From an uncultured Nitrosomonadales bacterium (lineage in GTDB: Bacteria > Pseudomonadota > Gammaproteobacteria > Burkholderiales > Methylophilaceae), in the NCBI GenBank assembly GCA_913058475.1, contig CAJXQA010000006.1, forward strand, positions 1 to 47,533: DNA of 47,533 nucleotides, read 5' to 3'. This document shows positions 18,506-27,779 of this stretch, piece after piece. Both the position numbers and the translations under genes were made by a program. Below the pieces are notes generated by a model that did no database searches, had not been told where the DNA came from, and worked only from the letters and a program-made list of their open reading frames with translations. Positions within the stretch are counted from its first letter, which is position 1. The number at the start of each line of letters is the position of its first letter.

Positions 18506-19321
18506 CTACCCGATTATTTGCGCTGGATGCGTATAACAATTATATCGATTGTTTCGAGCAAAACCTACTAAAGTCATTTCAAGTTGATTTGCAAGCCTAG
18601 CTGCTAAAGCAGTTGGGGCAGAAATAGCTACCAATAACTTTAGATTAAGATACGCTAATTTTTGAACCATCTCATAACTTGCTCTGCTGGAAGTGATTAC
18701 AAAATAATCATTTAAAATTTGTGAATTAATGGAGGCTCCAATTAATTTATCAAGCGCATTGTGTCTGCCTACATCTTCTTTGAGGATTATTAAATTGCCT
18801 TCAGAATCAAATAATCCACAGGCATGAGTGGCTCCAGTTTCTTTTTGTATTTTTTGTTGTTCTGAAAAGTTTTTTAACGCTTTTAATATGCTTTTTGAAG
18901 AGAATTTTGTTTCATTCTTTTTATTTTCAGGAATTTTAAGAACCTGATTAAGGGATTCTGCTCCACATAATCCACAACCCGTTCTGCCGGTCAAATTTCT
19001 TCTTATTTCTTTTAGGTGTATAAATTTTTCAGCAGATATTTCCACATTGATTTCAATTCCATTGTCCTTTTTTAAAACTTCAATTGAATAAATGTCCGCT
19101 AAACTTTTTATAATTCCTTCTGTAATTGAAAATCCCCTCGCAAAGTCCTCTAAATCACATGGGCTAGCCATCATAACTACATGTGAAATCCCGTTATATA
19201 CAATGGCTATTGGAACCTCTTCAGCGAGGACTTCTTTTATTGTTTCTTGGAGATTATTGTTCTTTTGAATTGATACTTTTTGGCAGTAGTGACTTGTTTG
19301 AATTAATTTTTCTTTTGTCAC
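18506..19321 (-). CDS. fdhD: Formate dehydrogenase sulfurtransferase FdhD
   Basis: FdhD passes sulfur from a cysteine desulfurase to the molybdenum cofactor so that formate dehydrogenase becomes active. The 271-aa protein has the catalytic CGLCG (GRTGCGLCGAES), the central HACGLFD stretch, the DVGRHNALDKLIG signature and the SSRASYEMVQK motif, all intact. It lies 6 bp behind fdsA. Confidence 0.97.
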   Translation of the reverse strand: MTKEKLIQTSHYCQKVSIQKNNNLQETIKEVLAEEVPIAIVYNGISHVVMMASPCDLEDFARGFSITEGIIKSLADIYSIEVLKKDNGIEINVEISAEKFIHLKEIRRNLTGRTGCGLCGAESLNQVLKIPENKKNETKFSSKSILKALKNFSEQQKIQKETGATHACGLFDSEGNLIILKEDVGRHNALDKLIGASINSQILNDYFVITSSRASYEMVQKLAYLNLKLLVAISAPTALAARLANQLEMTLVGFARNNRYNCYTHPAQIIG

Positions 19322-19327
19322 TTTAAT

Positions 19328-22171
19328 TTAATTTACTTTTTCCTCACCATTTTTTACATGATCAATTTGTTTTTCACTAAACTTTTGATAATTCGATTGC
19401 CAATTTGATGGTTGTGTTACTTTAGTTACCTGAACTGCAGTTACTTTAAACTCTGGGCAGTTTGTTGCCCAATCAGAGTTATCAGTTGTAATGACATTTG
19501 CACCTGAAACAGGGTGATGAAAAGTTGTATACACAACGCCCGGTTGAACTCTACTTGTAATTTTTGCACGAAGGACAGTGTCGCCTGACCTACTATTAAT
19601 TCCAACCCAATCTCTCTCATTTATTCCTCTTTCTTCTGCATCATGCGGATGAATTTCGATTAAATCTTCATCATGCCATGCATTATTCTTTGTTCTTCTT
19701 GTCTGAGCTCCAACATTGTAGTGGGCTAAAATTCTTCCTGTTGTCATTATTAATGGGAATTTACCATTTACTTTTTCAGATGTTGGCACATACTCTGTAA
19801 TCATGAATTTACCTTTACCTCTAACGAATTCATCTATATGCATAGTAGGTGTTCCTTCTGGGTATTCATCATTGCATGGCCATTGAATACTCTCAAGCTT
19901 ATCTAATTTTTCATAACTTACCCCTTTAAAGGTTGGGGTTAACTGAGCTACTTCATCCATAATTTCACTCGCATGTTTGTAATTCATTGGGTATCCCAAT
20001 GCATTCGATAACATTTGAGTAATCTCCCAATCTTCGTAACCATTTTTTGGAGCCATTACCTTTCTCACCCTTGAGATTCTTCTTTCAGCATTTGTAAAGG
20101 TACCATTCTTTTCTAAAAATGAAGACCCTGGTAAAAATACATGTGCATACATAGCGGTTTCATTTAAAAATAAATCTTGAACAATGACGCATTCCATAGA
20201 TTCAAGTGCATGAGTCACATGTTGGGTGTCTGGATCTGACTGAGCTATATCCTCTCCCTCGCAATATAGCGATTTAAATTTACCTGATATTGCCTCATCA
20301 AGCATATTTGGAATTCTAAGCCCAGGCTCGTCATAAATTTTCGTATTCCATGCTGATTCAAATAAAGCTCGAGTAGCCAAGTCTGAAACATGTCGATACC
20401 CAGGGAGCTCATGGGGGAAAGAACCCATATCACATGCACCCTGGACATTATTTTGTCCTCTAAGTGGGTTGATACCAACACCCTCTCTTCCTACGTTTCC
20501 AGTGATCATTACTAAATTTGCAATACCCATAACCATGGTTGATCCTTGGCTATGCTCTGTTACACCTAAGCCATAGTAAATAGAGCCATTCTTTTCATTT
20601 GCAAATAATCTAGCTGCTTTTCTGAGTAAATCGGCAGGAATACCCGTTTCTGATTCCATTGATTCTGGGGAATTTTTTGAATCTTTAATAAAATTTAACC
20701 AAATTTTAAATGATTCATCTTCACAACGTTCTTTTACAAAGTTTTGATCAGTCAAACCTTCTTCGACAATCACGTGTGCAATTGAGTTAATTGTCGCAAC
20801 ATTGGTACTAGGTCGAAGTTTTAGGTGGTAATCAGCTTTAATATGTGGCGTCTTATCAACTAGATCTATTTCTCTTGGATCAATAATAATTAATTTAGCG
20901 CCCTCTCTTAGTCTTCTTTTCATCTGAGACGCGAATACCGGATGACCATCAGTTGGATTTGCACCAATAATCATAATCACATCTGACTGCATCACTGAAT
21001 CAAAATTTTGTGTTCCTGCTGATTCGCCAATAGTTTGTTTAAGTCCATAACCAGTCGGTGAATGGCAGACTCTTGCACAGGTATCTATATTATTATTACC
21101 AAAACCTGCCCTTACTATTTTTTGCATTAAATAAACTTCTTCATTCGTACACCTTGAAGACGAAATAGCACCTACAGAATTAAAACCATATTTTTTTTGA
21201 ATTCTTTTTATCTCTGAAGCAGCATAATTTATAGCTTTTTCCCAAGAAACTTTTTCCCAAGGGTCTTTGATACTTTTCCTGATCATTGGAGTGGTAATTC
21301 TGTCCTTGTGTGTTGTATATCCCCATGCAAACCTTCCCTTAACACAAGAGTGCCCATGATTGGCTCCACCATCTTTATTAGGCGTCATTCTGACGACCTT
21401 ATCTCCTTGCATCTCTGCATTAAAAGAGCAACCTACACCACAATATGCACAAGTGGTTTTTACTTTTCTATCTGGCGTGCCATGCTCTTCGATGCTTTTT
21501 TCAATTAAAGTGGCTGTAGGACAAGCCTGAACACATGCGCCACATGAAACACATTCAGAATCTATAAAATCTTTATTTCCAGCTGAAACCTTTGATTCAA
21601 AGCCTCTTCCATCTATTGTTAAAGCAAATGTACCTTGAGTTTCTTCACATGCTCTTACACACCTAGAACAGACAATACATTTTGATGGATCAAAAGTGAA
21701 GTATGGATTTGATTCATCTTTTTTGGAGTCTAGATGATTTTCTCCTTCATAACCGTAACGAACATCTCTTAAGCCAACCGCACCTGCCATATCTTGAAGT
21801 TCACAATCGCCATTTGTTGCACATGTTAAGCAATCAAGGGGATGGTCCGAAATATATAGCTCCATTACGCCTTTTCTTAATTCAGCTAACTTGGGTGATT
21901 GTGTAGAAACTACTAATCCGTCTGCAGCTGGTGTGGTACAAGATGCAGGGTAGCCTCTTTTACCTTCAATTTCTACCAAACATAGTCGACATGAGCCAAA
22001 CGGTTCTAGGCTATCAGTTGCACATAATTTAGGCACACTCACACCCGCAACTGAAGCCGCTCGCATCAACGATGTTCCTTCAGGAACAGTCACATCAACA
22101 CCATCAATATTAAGTGTTACAAGTTTTTCAGAATTTACTGAAGGTGTACCAAAATCTTTTGAATCATCCAT
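19328..22171 (-). CDS. fdsA: NAD-dependent formate dehydrogenase alpha subunit FdsA (Mo-bisPGD)
   Basis: FdsA oxidises formate to CO2, the last step of C1 dissimilation here. In order: an N-terminal [2Fe-2S] domain (C50, C61, C64, C78), a His-Cys [4Fe-4S] site (H110, C114, C117, C123), two ferredoxin-type clusters (C165/168/171/175 and C207/210/213/217), then the molybdopterin domain with its own cluster (C241, C244, C248, C276). The metal-ligating cysteine is probably C369, next to H370 (RVCHSPTG), so this is a cysteine enzyme without selenocysteine. The length of 947 aa matches FdsA/FdhA of the soluble NAD-linked class. Confidence 0.97.
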   Translation of the reverse strand: MDDSKDFGTPSVNSEKLVTLNIDGVDVTVPEGTSLMRAASVAGVSVPKLCATDSLEPFGSCRLCLVEIEGKRGYPASCTTPAADGLVVSTQSPKLAELRKGVMELYISDHPLDCLTCATNGDCELQDMAGAVGLRDVRYGYEGENHLDSKKDESNPYFTFDPSKCIVCSRCVRACEETQGTFALTIDGRGFESKVSAGNKDFIDSECVSCGACVQACPTATLIEKSIEEHGTPDRKVKTTCAYCGVGCSFNAEMQGDKVVRMTPNKDGGANHGHSCVKGRFAWGYTTHKDRITTPMIRKSIKDPWEKVSWEKAINYAASEIKRIQKKYGFNSVGAISSSRCTNEEVYLMQKIVRAGFGNNNIDTCARVCHSPTGYGLKQTIGESAGTQNFDSVMQSDVIMIIGANPTDGHPVFASQMKRRLREGAKLIIIDPREIDLVDKTPHIKADYHLKLRPSTNVATINSIAHVIVEEGLTDQNFVKERCEDESFKIWLNFIKDSKNSPESMESETGIPADLLRKAARLFANEKNGSIYYGLGVTEHSQGSTMVMGIANLVMITGNVGREGVGINPLRGQNNVQGACDMGSFPHELPGYRHVSDLATRALFESAWNTKIYDEPGLRIPNMLDEAISGKFKSLYCEGEDIAQSDPDTQHVTHALESMECVIVQDLFLNETAMYAHVFLPGSSFLEKNGTFTNAERRISRVRKVMAPKNGYEDWEITQMLSNALGYPMNYKHASEIMDEVAQLTPTFKGVSYEKLDKLESIQWPCNDEYPEGTPTMHIDEFVRGKGKFMITEYVPTSEKVNGKFPLIMTTGRILAHYNVGAQTRRTKNNAWHDEDLIEIHPHDAEERGINERDWVGINSRSGDTVLRAKITSRVQPGVVYTTFHHPVSGANVITTDNSDWATNCPEFKVTAVQVTKVTQPSNWQSNYQKFSEKQIDHVKNGEEKVN

Positions 22172-22219
22172 TATGTATATAAATTAGTTAGTTTAAAGAA
22201 ATTATTAACGATTTTATGC

Positions 22220-23770
22220 TTAAGTCTCATTAGTTTCAAGTCCAAAATCCTTTGGGAAGAAGTTTAAAGCACTAATAACAGGAAATGGGGTCATTCCCCC
22301 CATAGCACACAATGACCCGTGTACCATAGTCTCTCCTAAGTCTCTAAGTACTGCCACATTTTTTTCTTGATCAATACCACCTTTAATTTTATCAATAACC
22401 TCCATTCCTCTAGTTGAGCCTATTCTACAAGGTGTGCACTTACCACAGGATTCTATTGCACAGAATTCAAATGAGTACCTTGCTAATTTTGACATATCAA
22501 TCGTTTCATCAAAAGCAACAATACCTCCATGACCGACGACGGCATTAATTTCAGAAAATTTCTCATAATCGAGTGGTGTATCAAATTGTTCTTCCGGTAG
22601 AAAAGCACCTAACGGCCCCCCTACTTGAACTGCTTTAATTTTTTTACCTGTTGCTGACCCACCACCAAAATCATAAAGCAACTCTCTTAAGGTAATTCCA
22701 AAAGCTTTTTCAACTAAGCCAGTTTGTTTGATATTGCCTGCTAACTGAATAGGTAGTGTTCCTTTAGATCGACCCATACCAAAATCTGCATAAAACTTTG
22801 ACCCTTTGTCTAAAATAATTGGAATTGTTGCCAACGAAATAACGTTGTTCACAGCAGTTGGTTTTCCATACAAACCTTCGATAGCCGGTAGTGGTGGCTT
22901 GTATCTTACTAAACCTCTTTTACCTTCTAAACTTTCAAGTAAGGATGTTTCTTCACCACATATATAAGCACCAGCCGCTCTAGTAACTTCAAGATTAAAT
23001 GAAAATTTACTATTTAAAATATTTTTTCCAAGAAACCCATTCTGTTGTGCAATATTAATTGCCTCATTCAGAATGGCTTGTGCATTAGGATATTCTGACC
23101 TCAAATAAATATAACCTTGATCAGCACCGACTGCTAAGCCTGCAATGATCATCCCCTCGATTAAAACAAAAGGGTCATTTTCCATAATCATTCTATCTGA
23201 GAAAGTCCCAGAATCACCTTCATCTGCATTGCATACGATATATTTTTTTTCAGATGGTGCATTTAATACTGTTTGCCATTTAATGCCTGTTGGGAATGCT
23301 GCTCCCCCTCTACCTCTAAGCCCAGAATCAGTAACTTCATCAACGATTTTTTGAGGTTTAAGGTTTAAGGCTTTGCGTAAACCCTTGAACCCATCATGAG
23401 TTTCATAATCTTTAAGAGATACAGGGTCTGTTATACCTACTCTGGCATAAGTTAGTCTTTCCTGATTCTTAAGCCATTTAATTTCGCTTGTGACCCCTAG
23501 GGATAAAGGATGCTTTTTGCCTAGATAAAATTCTTTATCGAACATTGAAGAAACATCAGTAGGATTAACAGGTCCATAGGCTACTCTTCCTTGAGGCGTT
23601 TCAACTTCTACCATTGTTTCAAGCCAAAAGAGGCCTCGCGAACCGTTGCGAATAATTTCTATTTTAATTCCTCGATTGCTGGCTTCATTTTTTATAGCTT
23701 TAAAAACTTTTTCTGCGCCTAATGAAATTGCGCTTGAATCTCTAGGAACATATATCTTGAAATTGGTCAT
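22220..23770 (-). CDS. fdsB: Formate dehydrogenase beta subunit FdsB (NuoF-like, FMN/NAD)
   Basis: FdsB carries FMN and the NAD-binding site and passes electrons from FdsA to NAD+. The 516-aa protein has the NuoF flavin and NAD signatures [14 protein letters not shown] and [14 protein letters not shown], an [12 protein letters not shown] stretch, and the C-terminal [4Fe-4S] motif [11 protein letters not shown]. An N-terminal stretch of about 110 residues precedes the NuoF core. The ATG overlaps the fdsG stop as ATGA. Confidence 0.97.
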   Translation of the reverse strand: MTNFKIYVPRDSSAISLGAEKVFKAIKNEASNRGIKIEIIRNGSRGLFWLETMVEVETPQGRVAYGPVNPTDVSSMFDKEFYLGKKHPLSLGVTSEIKWLKNQERLTYARVGITDPVSLKDYETHDGFKGLRKALNLKPQKIVDEVTDSGLRGRGGAAFPTGIKWQTVLNAPSEKKYIVCNADEGDSGTFSDRMIMENDPFVLIEGMIIAGLAVGADQGYIYLRSEYPNAQAILNEAINIAQQNGFLGKNILNSKFSFNLEVTRAAGAYICGEETSLLESLEGKRGLVRYKPPLPAIEGLYGKPTAVNNVISLATIPIILDKGSKFYADFGMGRSKGTLPIQLAGNIKQTGLVEKAFGITLRELLYDFGGGSATGKKIKAVQVGGPLGAFLPEEQFDTPLDYEKFSEINAVVGHGGIVAFDETIDMSKLARYSFEFCAIESCGKCTPCRIGSTRGMEVIDKIKGGIDQEKNVAVLRDLGETMVHGSLCAMGGMTPFPVISALNFFPKDFGLETNET

Positions 23771-24234
23771 TTTTTAGCTTCTTGTATTAAATCATCAATC
23801 TTATCTTCAGTAACCCTTCCTATGACTTCATCGTCAATCATCACAGCAGGAGAGCAAGCGCAATTACCTAAACAATAAACAGGCTCTAAAGTTATCAATT
23901 GGTCTTCCGTAGTTTCGTGATAATCAATCCCCAGTTTTTCTTTACAATAAGACTCGATATTCTCACTACCCATAGATTGGCATGATTCAGCTCTACAAAT
24001 CTGCAATATATGTTTTCCAGATGGCTTTGTCCTGAAATGATGGTAAAAGGTGACAAATCCATGTACCTCTGCAACAGAAAGACTGAGCGCCTTTGATATA
24101 GGCTCATAAGACTCTTCAGGAATATATCCTATATCATCTTGAATTGCGTGCATCAAAGGAAGAAGTGCCCCCGGTTTATCTTTAAGCAAGTTTACATGCT
24201 GCTCAATTTTCTCTATTTTATTATCAGATAACAT
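23767..24234 (-). CDS. fdsG: Formate dehydrogenase gamma subunit FdsG (NuoE-like)
   Basis: This is a [2Fe-2S] thioredoxin-fold subunit that relays electrons in the Fds complex. The 155-aa protein has the NuoE-type ligands in [10 protein letters not shown] and CLGNCACSP, and an N-terminal helical part ([17 protein letters not shown]). It is the first gene of fdsGBA-fdhD-fdsD. A TATAAT on the same strand (24285-24280) about 50 bp upstream could be its -10 box, although no good -35 is visible. Confidence 0.97.
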   Translation of the reverse strand: MLSDNKIEKIEQHVNLLKDKPGALLPLMHAIQDDIGYIPEESYEPISKALSLSVAEVHGFVTFYHHFRTKPSGKHILQICRAESCQSMGSENIESYCKEKLGIDYHETTEDQLITLEPVYCLGNCACSPAVMIDDEVIGRVTEDKIDDLIQEAKK

Positions 24235-24279
24235 TTATTTTAAGTAATTAAATTTTTAAAAAAACATATATTTTTCAAT

Positions 24280-24342
24280 ATTATACTTTAAGTTCTAAAA
24301 CTTTTTTTAACTAAAATATTAATTTATTTAACTTTTAAGTTA
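24280..24342. promoter_or_regulatory. Divergent fdsG/moaA intergenic region with -10 box and inverted repeats
   Basis: The 113-bp gap separates fdsG (minus) from moaA (plus). It contains a perfect TATAAT on the minus strand (24285-24280), an inverted repeat TAACTT-TT-AAGTTA (24329-24342) immediately before the moaA start, and a related ACTTTAAGTT at 24285-24294. The repeated ACTTT(T)AAGTT could be a shared regulator site, but the whole region is extremely AT-rich. Confidence 0.35.
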
Positions 24343-24347
24343 TATTA

Positions 24348-25340
24348 ATGACAATGCAACTTATAGATCAGTTCAATAGAAAAGTCGATTACATAAGAGT
24401 ATCAGTTACCGATAGATGCGACTTTAGATGCGTTTACTGTATGTCAGAAAAAATGACTTTTTTATCGAAATCCGCAGTGCTCTCACTTGAAGAAATAGAG
24501 AGAGTAATTAAAGTTTTTTCAGAATTAGGCATAAAGAAAGTCAGGTTAACAGGAGGGGAGCCTCTAGTTCGTAAAGGTATTGACAAATTATTCCAGTCAA
24601 TTGGAAAAATTAAAGCGCTCGATGAAATTACCTTAACAACTAATGGAAGCCAACTTCAGAGCAAGGCACAAATGTTGAAAGACTCAGGGGTTGAGAGAAT
24701 AAATATAAGCTTAGATAGCCTAAATCCTTTTACATTCAAAAAGCTGACAAGAACGGGTGACTTAAATAAAGTATTAGATGGTATTCATGCTGCCATTAAA
24801 GTCGGATTTAAAAAAATTAAATTAAATACAGTTTTAATGAAAAAACTAAATGAAGAGGAGCTTTATGACTTAGTTGATTACGCAATTAAATATTACCTTG
24901 ATATATCATTTATAGAGGAAATGCCATTAGGTGAAACTATTTATGACAGGCAATCTACCTCAGTAAATAACAATGATATTTTATTAAAATTAAAAGAAAA
25001 GTATTCGTTATCAAAAACAGATATATCTACGGGTGGCCCTGCTGCATACTTTAGTATCAAAAATACACAAACAAAAGTTGGTTTAATTTCTCCTCATAGT
25101 CATAATTTCTGTGAAAATTGTAACCGAGTCCGTATCACATGTAAGGGTGAACTTTTCCTATGCTTAGGCCATGATACAAAAATTGAATTAATGCCCCTGA
25201 TCAGATTGAATCCAAATAATGACGAGCCCCTTAAAGAAGCTATAATAAATAGCATGGCAATCAAGCCAAAATCTCATAATTTTAATTTAGCAGATGAGCA
25301 ACCATCCGTTGTCAGATTTATGTCTCATACGGGTGGATAA
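24348..25340 (+). CDS. moaA: GTP 3',8-cyclase MoaA
   Basis: MoaA is a radical-SAM enzyme that, with MoaC, makes cyclic pyranopterin monophosphate from GTP, the first step of molybdenum-cofactor synthesis. The N-terminal cluster motif is C24-DFR-C28-VY-C31. A second C-terminal cluster is formed by CENCNRVRITC. The chain ends in the Gly-Gly tail that MoaA needs for activity. The length of 330 aa is normal. It stands divergent from the Fds operon, and mobA starts on the very next codon after its TAA. Confidence 0.96.
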   Translation: MTMQLIDQFNRKVDYIRVSVTDRCDFRCVYCMSEKMTFLSKSAVLSLEEIERVIKVFSELGIKKVRLTGGEPLVRKGIDKLFQSIGKIKALDEITLTTNGSQLQSKAQMLKDSGVERINISLDSLNPFTFKKLTRTGDLNKVLDGIHAAIKVGFKKIKLNTVLMKKLNEEELYDLVDYAIKYYLDISFIEEMPLGETIYDRQSTSVNNNDILLKLKEKYSLSKTDISTGGPAAYFSIKNTQTKVGLISPHSHNFCENCNRVRITCKGELFLCLGHDTKIELMPLIRLNPNNDEPLKEAIINSMAIKPKSHNFNLADEQPSVVRFMSHTGG

Positions 25341-25901
25341 TTGAAAGCCGAGGTAGAGGGCGTTATATTAGCTGGTGGAAAATCATCGAGAATGGGACAA
25401 AATAAATCACTTGTTTTATTAGAAAAAAAACCTTTAATTGAACATATTTTCAATAGAATGAAAAAACAGGTGAAAAAATTGAGTATCAATTCAAACGAAC
25501 CGTTAAGTATTTTTTCAAAATCTATACAATTTGGTGATTTACTACCTGGACAATTAGGACCTTTATCAGGCATATTTTCAGGATTGAGTCAGGCAAAAGC
25601 TGACTGGGTACAATTTTGCCCAAACGATACTCCTTTTTTTCCAACAAATTTAGTTGCTAAATTAAGTGCTCATATAGATGAGGAAAATCCTAAAATAATT
25701 CTTCCAACATCAGATGGTAAATTCGAACCTGTTTTTTTACTTTGCCCTAAAAATTTAGCTGGTAACTTAAAAGATTTTCTATCTTCTGGAGAAAGGAAGC
25801 TTGAGGTATGGGTTAGGTCTAACAATTTTAAAACTGTAGATTTTAAAGAAAAACATGCATTTTTTAATATAAATAGTATCTCTGATTTACAAAGAATTTA
25901 A
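25341..25901 (+). CDS. mobA: Molybdenum cofactor guanylyltransferase MobA (TTG start)
   Basis: MobA joins GMP to molybdopterin to make the guanine dinucleotide cofactor used by bis-PGD enzymes such as FdsA. The nucleotidyltransferase start VEGVILAGGKSSRMGQNK and the FCPNDTPFFP stretch are diagnostic, and the 186-aa length is typical. The only sensible start is TTG 25341, directly following the moaA TAA in the same frame; GGGTGG in the last moaA codons may act as ribosome-binding site. Translation is probably coupled to moaA termination. Confidence 0.93.
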   Translation: MKAEVEGVILAGGKSSRMGQNKSLVLLEKKPLIEHIFNRMKKQVKKLSINSNEPLSIFSKSIQFGDLLPGQLGPLSGIFSGLSQAKADWVQFCPNDTPFFPTNLVAKLSAHIDEENPKIILPTSDGKFEPVFLLCPKNLAGNLKDFLSSGERKLEVWVRSNNFKTVDFKEKHAFFNINSISDLQRI

Positions 25902-25906
25902 CCCTT

Positions 25907-26422
25907 ATGATGAATAAAAAACCATATATCCTAGGTATTTGCGCATCTAATAGTGGATCTGGCAAGACGTATGTGTTGGAAAGGCTCATACCCGCATTAA
26001 AAAAAAGAGGTTATTCAGTTTCTGCTATTAAACATGCTCATCACAATTTTGATATTGATAAGCCTGGAAAAGATAGCTTTAAAATCAGGGAGGCTGGTGC
26101 AAAACAAACCTTAATTTTTAATAATGCTCGGTCAGCTCTAATTACAGAAAGTGCAGAACAAGATTTAGATTTAGGAAAGGTGATTGAACAAATCAACCAA
26201 CCGACAGATATAATTTTAGTAGAAGGATTAAAAACAATGCAAATACCAAAAATTGAAATTTATAGAGAACAAATATCTTCTGAAAGACTTTATATTAAAG
26301 ATCCTAAAATTATTGGAGTCATGTCGGATATAGATATTAAATATAATATTCCATCTTTTGATTTTATTGATTTAGATAAATTGGCTGAATTTATAATTAA
26401 ACAAATGAACAATGAACAATGA
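25907..26422 (+). CDS. mobB: Molybdopterin-guanine dinucleotide biosynthesis protein MobB
   Basis: MobB is a small GTP-binding adapter that assists MobA. The 171-aa protein has the P-loop ASNSGSGKTYVLERL, the KHAHHNFDIDKPGKDS segment typical of the family, and a later VEGLK. Its last codons run into a short tandem repeat (ATGAACA units) that also contains the moeA start, giving an ATGA overlap. Confidence 0.94.
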   Translation: MMNKKPYILGICASNSGSGKTYVLERLIPALKKRGYSVSAIKHAHHNFDIDKPGKDSFKIREAGAKQTLIFNNARSALITESAEQDLDLGKVIEQINQPTDIILVEGLKTMQIPKIEIYREQISSERLYIKDPKIIGVMSDIDIKYNIPSFDFIDLDKLAEFIIKQMNNEQ

Positions 26423-26428
26423 ACAATG
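26405..26428 (+). repeat. Heptanucleotide tandem repeat over the mobB/moeA junction
   Basis: ATGAACA occurs three times in tandem (26405, 26412, 26419), followed by a fourth partial copy ATGAAAA at 26426. The third copy holds the mobB stop and the moeA start. Because the unit is 7 bp, gain or loss of one copy would shift the mobB reading frame at its end and alter the overlap. Confidence 0.85.
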
Positions 26429-27699
26429 AAAAAAAAATTACGCTTGAAAACTTAGTTAACGACCCAGGATCTTTATCGGAATATGACCCTAATGCAATGT
26501 CCATAGATAAAGCAAGGGAATATATACATAAATTTTTAGAAGTAAATTTAAAAACTGAATATGTTAATACTGAAGATGCACTTAATCGAGTTTTAGCTGA
26601 AACCATTATTTCAAAAATTAACGTGCCTAATTACAATAATTCTGCAATGGATGGCTTCGCCTTTAATTTAGATTCTATAAAGAAAAAAAATACACTAGAA
26701 GTTACTTCAACAATTCTTGCAGGAGATTTATCTAGACAAAAAATCAAAGCTGGCTTTGCTGCCCAGGTGATGACAGGCTCAAAAATTCCAAACGGGACTG
26801 ATACTGTTTTACCATTCGAGCTAGTTAAGCAAGAAAATGATTCAATTGTCATTAGTGAACTACCAAAAAAAGGGGCTAATATTCGACAATTAGGGGAGGA
26901 TATAAAAAAGGATGGAGAAGTTCTTAAGAAGGGAACGTTCTTAAGGCCTGCAGAAATAGGATTAATCGCATCAGTTGGAATAAATAAAACAAAAGTTTTT
27001 AAAAGATTAAAAGTGTCCTTTTTTTCAACTGGGGATGAGGTTGTAAAAGCTGGGCAGCCAATAAAGTCTGGGCAAGTATTCGATAGCAATCATTTTACAA
27101 TTCAATCCATGTTAAAAAGAATAAACGTTCAATGCATTGATCTGGGAATCATCCCGGATGATAAGAAATTAATTGAAAAAACTCTTAGGAAAGCTGCAAA
27201 ATTATCGGATGCAATCATTACAACCGGCGGTGTTTCAGTTGGAAAAGCAGATTATATGAAAGATATTTTAAAAAAAATAGGCAAGGTATTGTTTTGGAAG
27301 TTGTCAATTAAACCTGGCAGACCTATGGCTTATGGTGTATTTAAAACTACTCCCTATTTTGGATTGCCGGGTAATCCAGTGGCTGCAATGATTACATTTT
27401 ACCAATTAGTGCAACCCGCACTCAAATACCTTATGGGTCATGATGGCTATAAACTTCCCATATTGTTTAAAGCTAGGTGCATCGCGCCTATTATAAAAAG
27501 GCCAGGCAGGATGGAGTTTCAAAGAGGCATTTTTACTAGTAAAAATGGGGAATTATCTGTCGAACCAACACCTCATCAGGGTTCTGGAGTGCTCAGCTCA
27601 ATGAGTAAAGCAAACTGTCTGATTGTTTTAGATATAGACCAAAAATCAATCACAGTTGATGAATATGTCAATATCCAATTAATGGAAGGCTTGGTGTAA
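26419..27699 (+). CDS. moeA: Molybdopterin molybdenumtransferase MoeA
   Basis: MoeA inserts molybdate into adenylylated molybdopterin. The 426-aa protein shows the family's order: NYNNSAMDGFAF near residue 80, MTGSKIPNGTDTVLPFE, the MoCF-like domain with FSTGDEV and TTGGVSVGKADYMKD, and GLPGNPVAAM before the small C-terminal beta domain. An N-terminal extension of about 40 residues precedes the usual start region. It closes the moaA-mobA-mobB-moeA set. Confidence 0.95.
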   Translation: MNNEKKITLENLVNDPGSLSEYDPNAMSIDKAREYIHKFLEVNLKTEYVNTEDALNRVLAETIISKINVPNYNNSAMDGFAFNLDSIKKKNTLEVTSTILAGDLSRQKIKAGFAAQVMTGSKIPNGTDTVLPFELVKQENDSIVISELPKKGANIRQLGEDIKKDGEVLKKGTFLRPAEIGLIASVGINKTKVFKRLKVSFFSTGDEVVKAGQPIKSGQVFDSNHFTIQSMLKRINVQCIDLGIIPDDKKLIEKTLRKAAKLSDAIITTGGVSVGKADYMKDILKKIGKVLFWKLSIKPGRPMAYGVFKTTPYFGLPGNPVAAMITFYQLVQPALKYLMGHDGYKLPILFKARCIAPIIKRPGRMEFQRGIFTSKNGELSVEPTPHQGSGVLSSMSKANCLIVLDIDQKSITVDEYVNIQLMEGLV

Positions 27700-27716
27700 T
27701 AACATCATCACTAGGC

Positions 27717-27722
27717 TATAAT
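27717..27722 (+). promoter_or_regulatory. Candidate -10 box before bcp
   Basis: A perfect TATAAT lies in the 80-bp gap between moeA and bcp, about 58 bp before the bcp ATG. The best -35 (TTGGTG at 27691) is 20 bp away, which is too far for a strong promoter, so this is tentative. Confidence 0.3.
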
Positions 27723-27779
27723 TTGAGTAATAATTTAGTCTTTTTTTAAACTTCAAAATAAATAAAAGGTCTCAACAAT

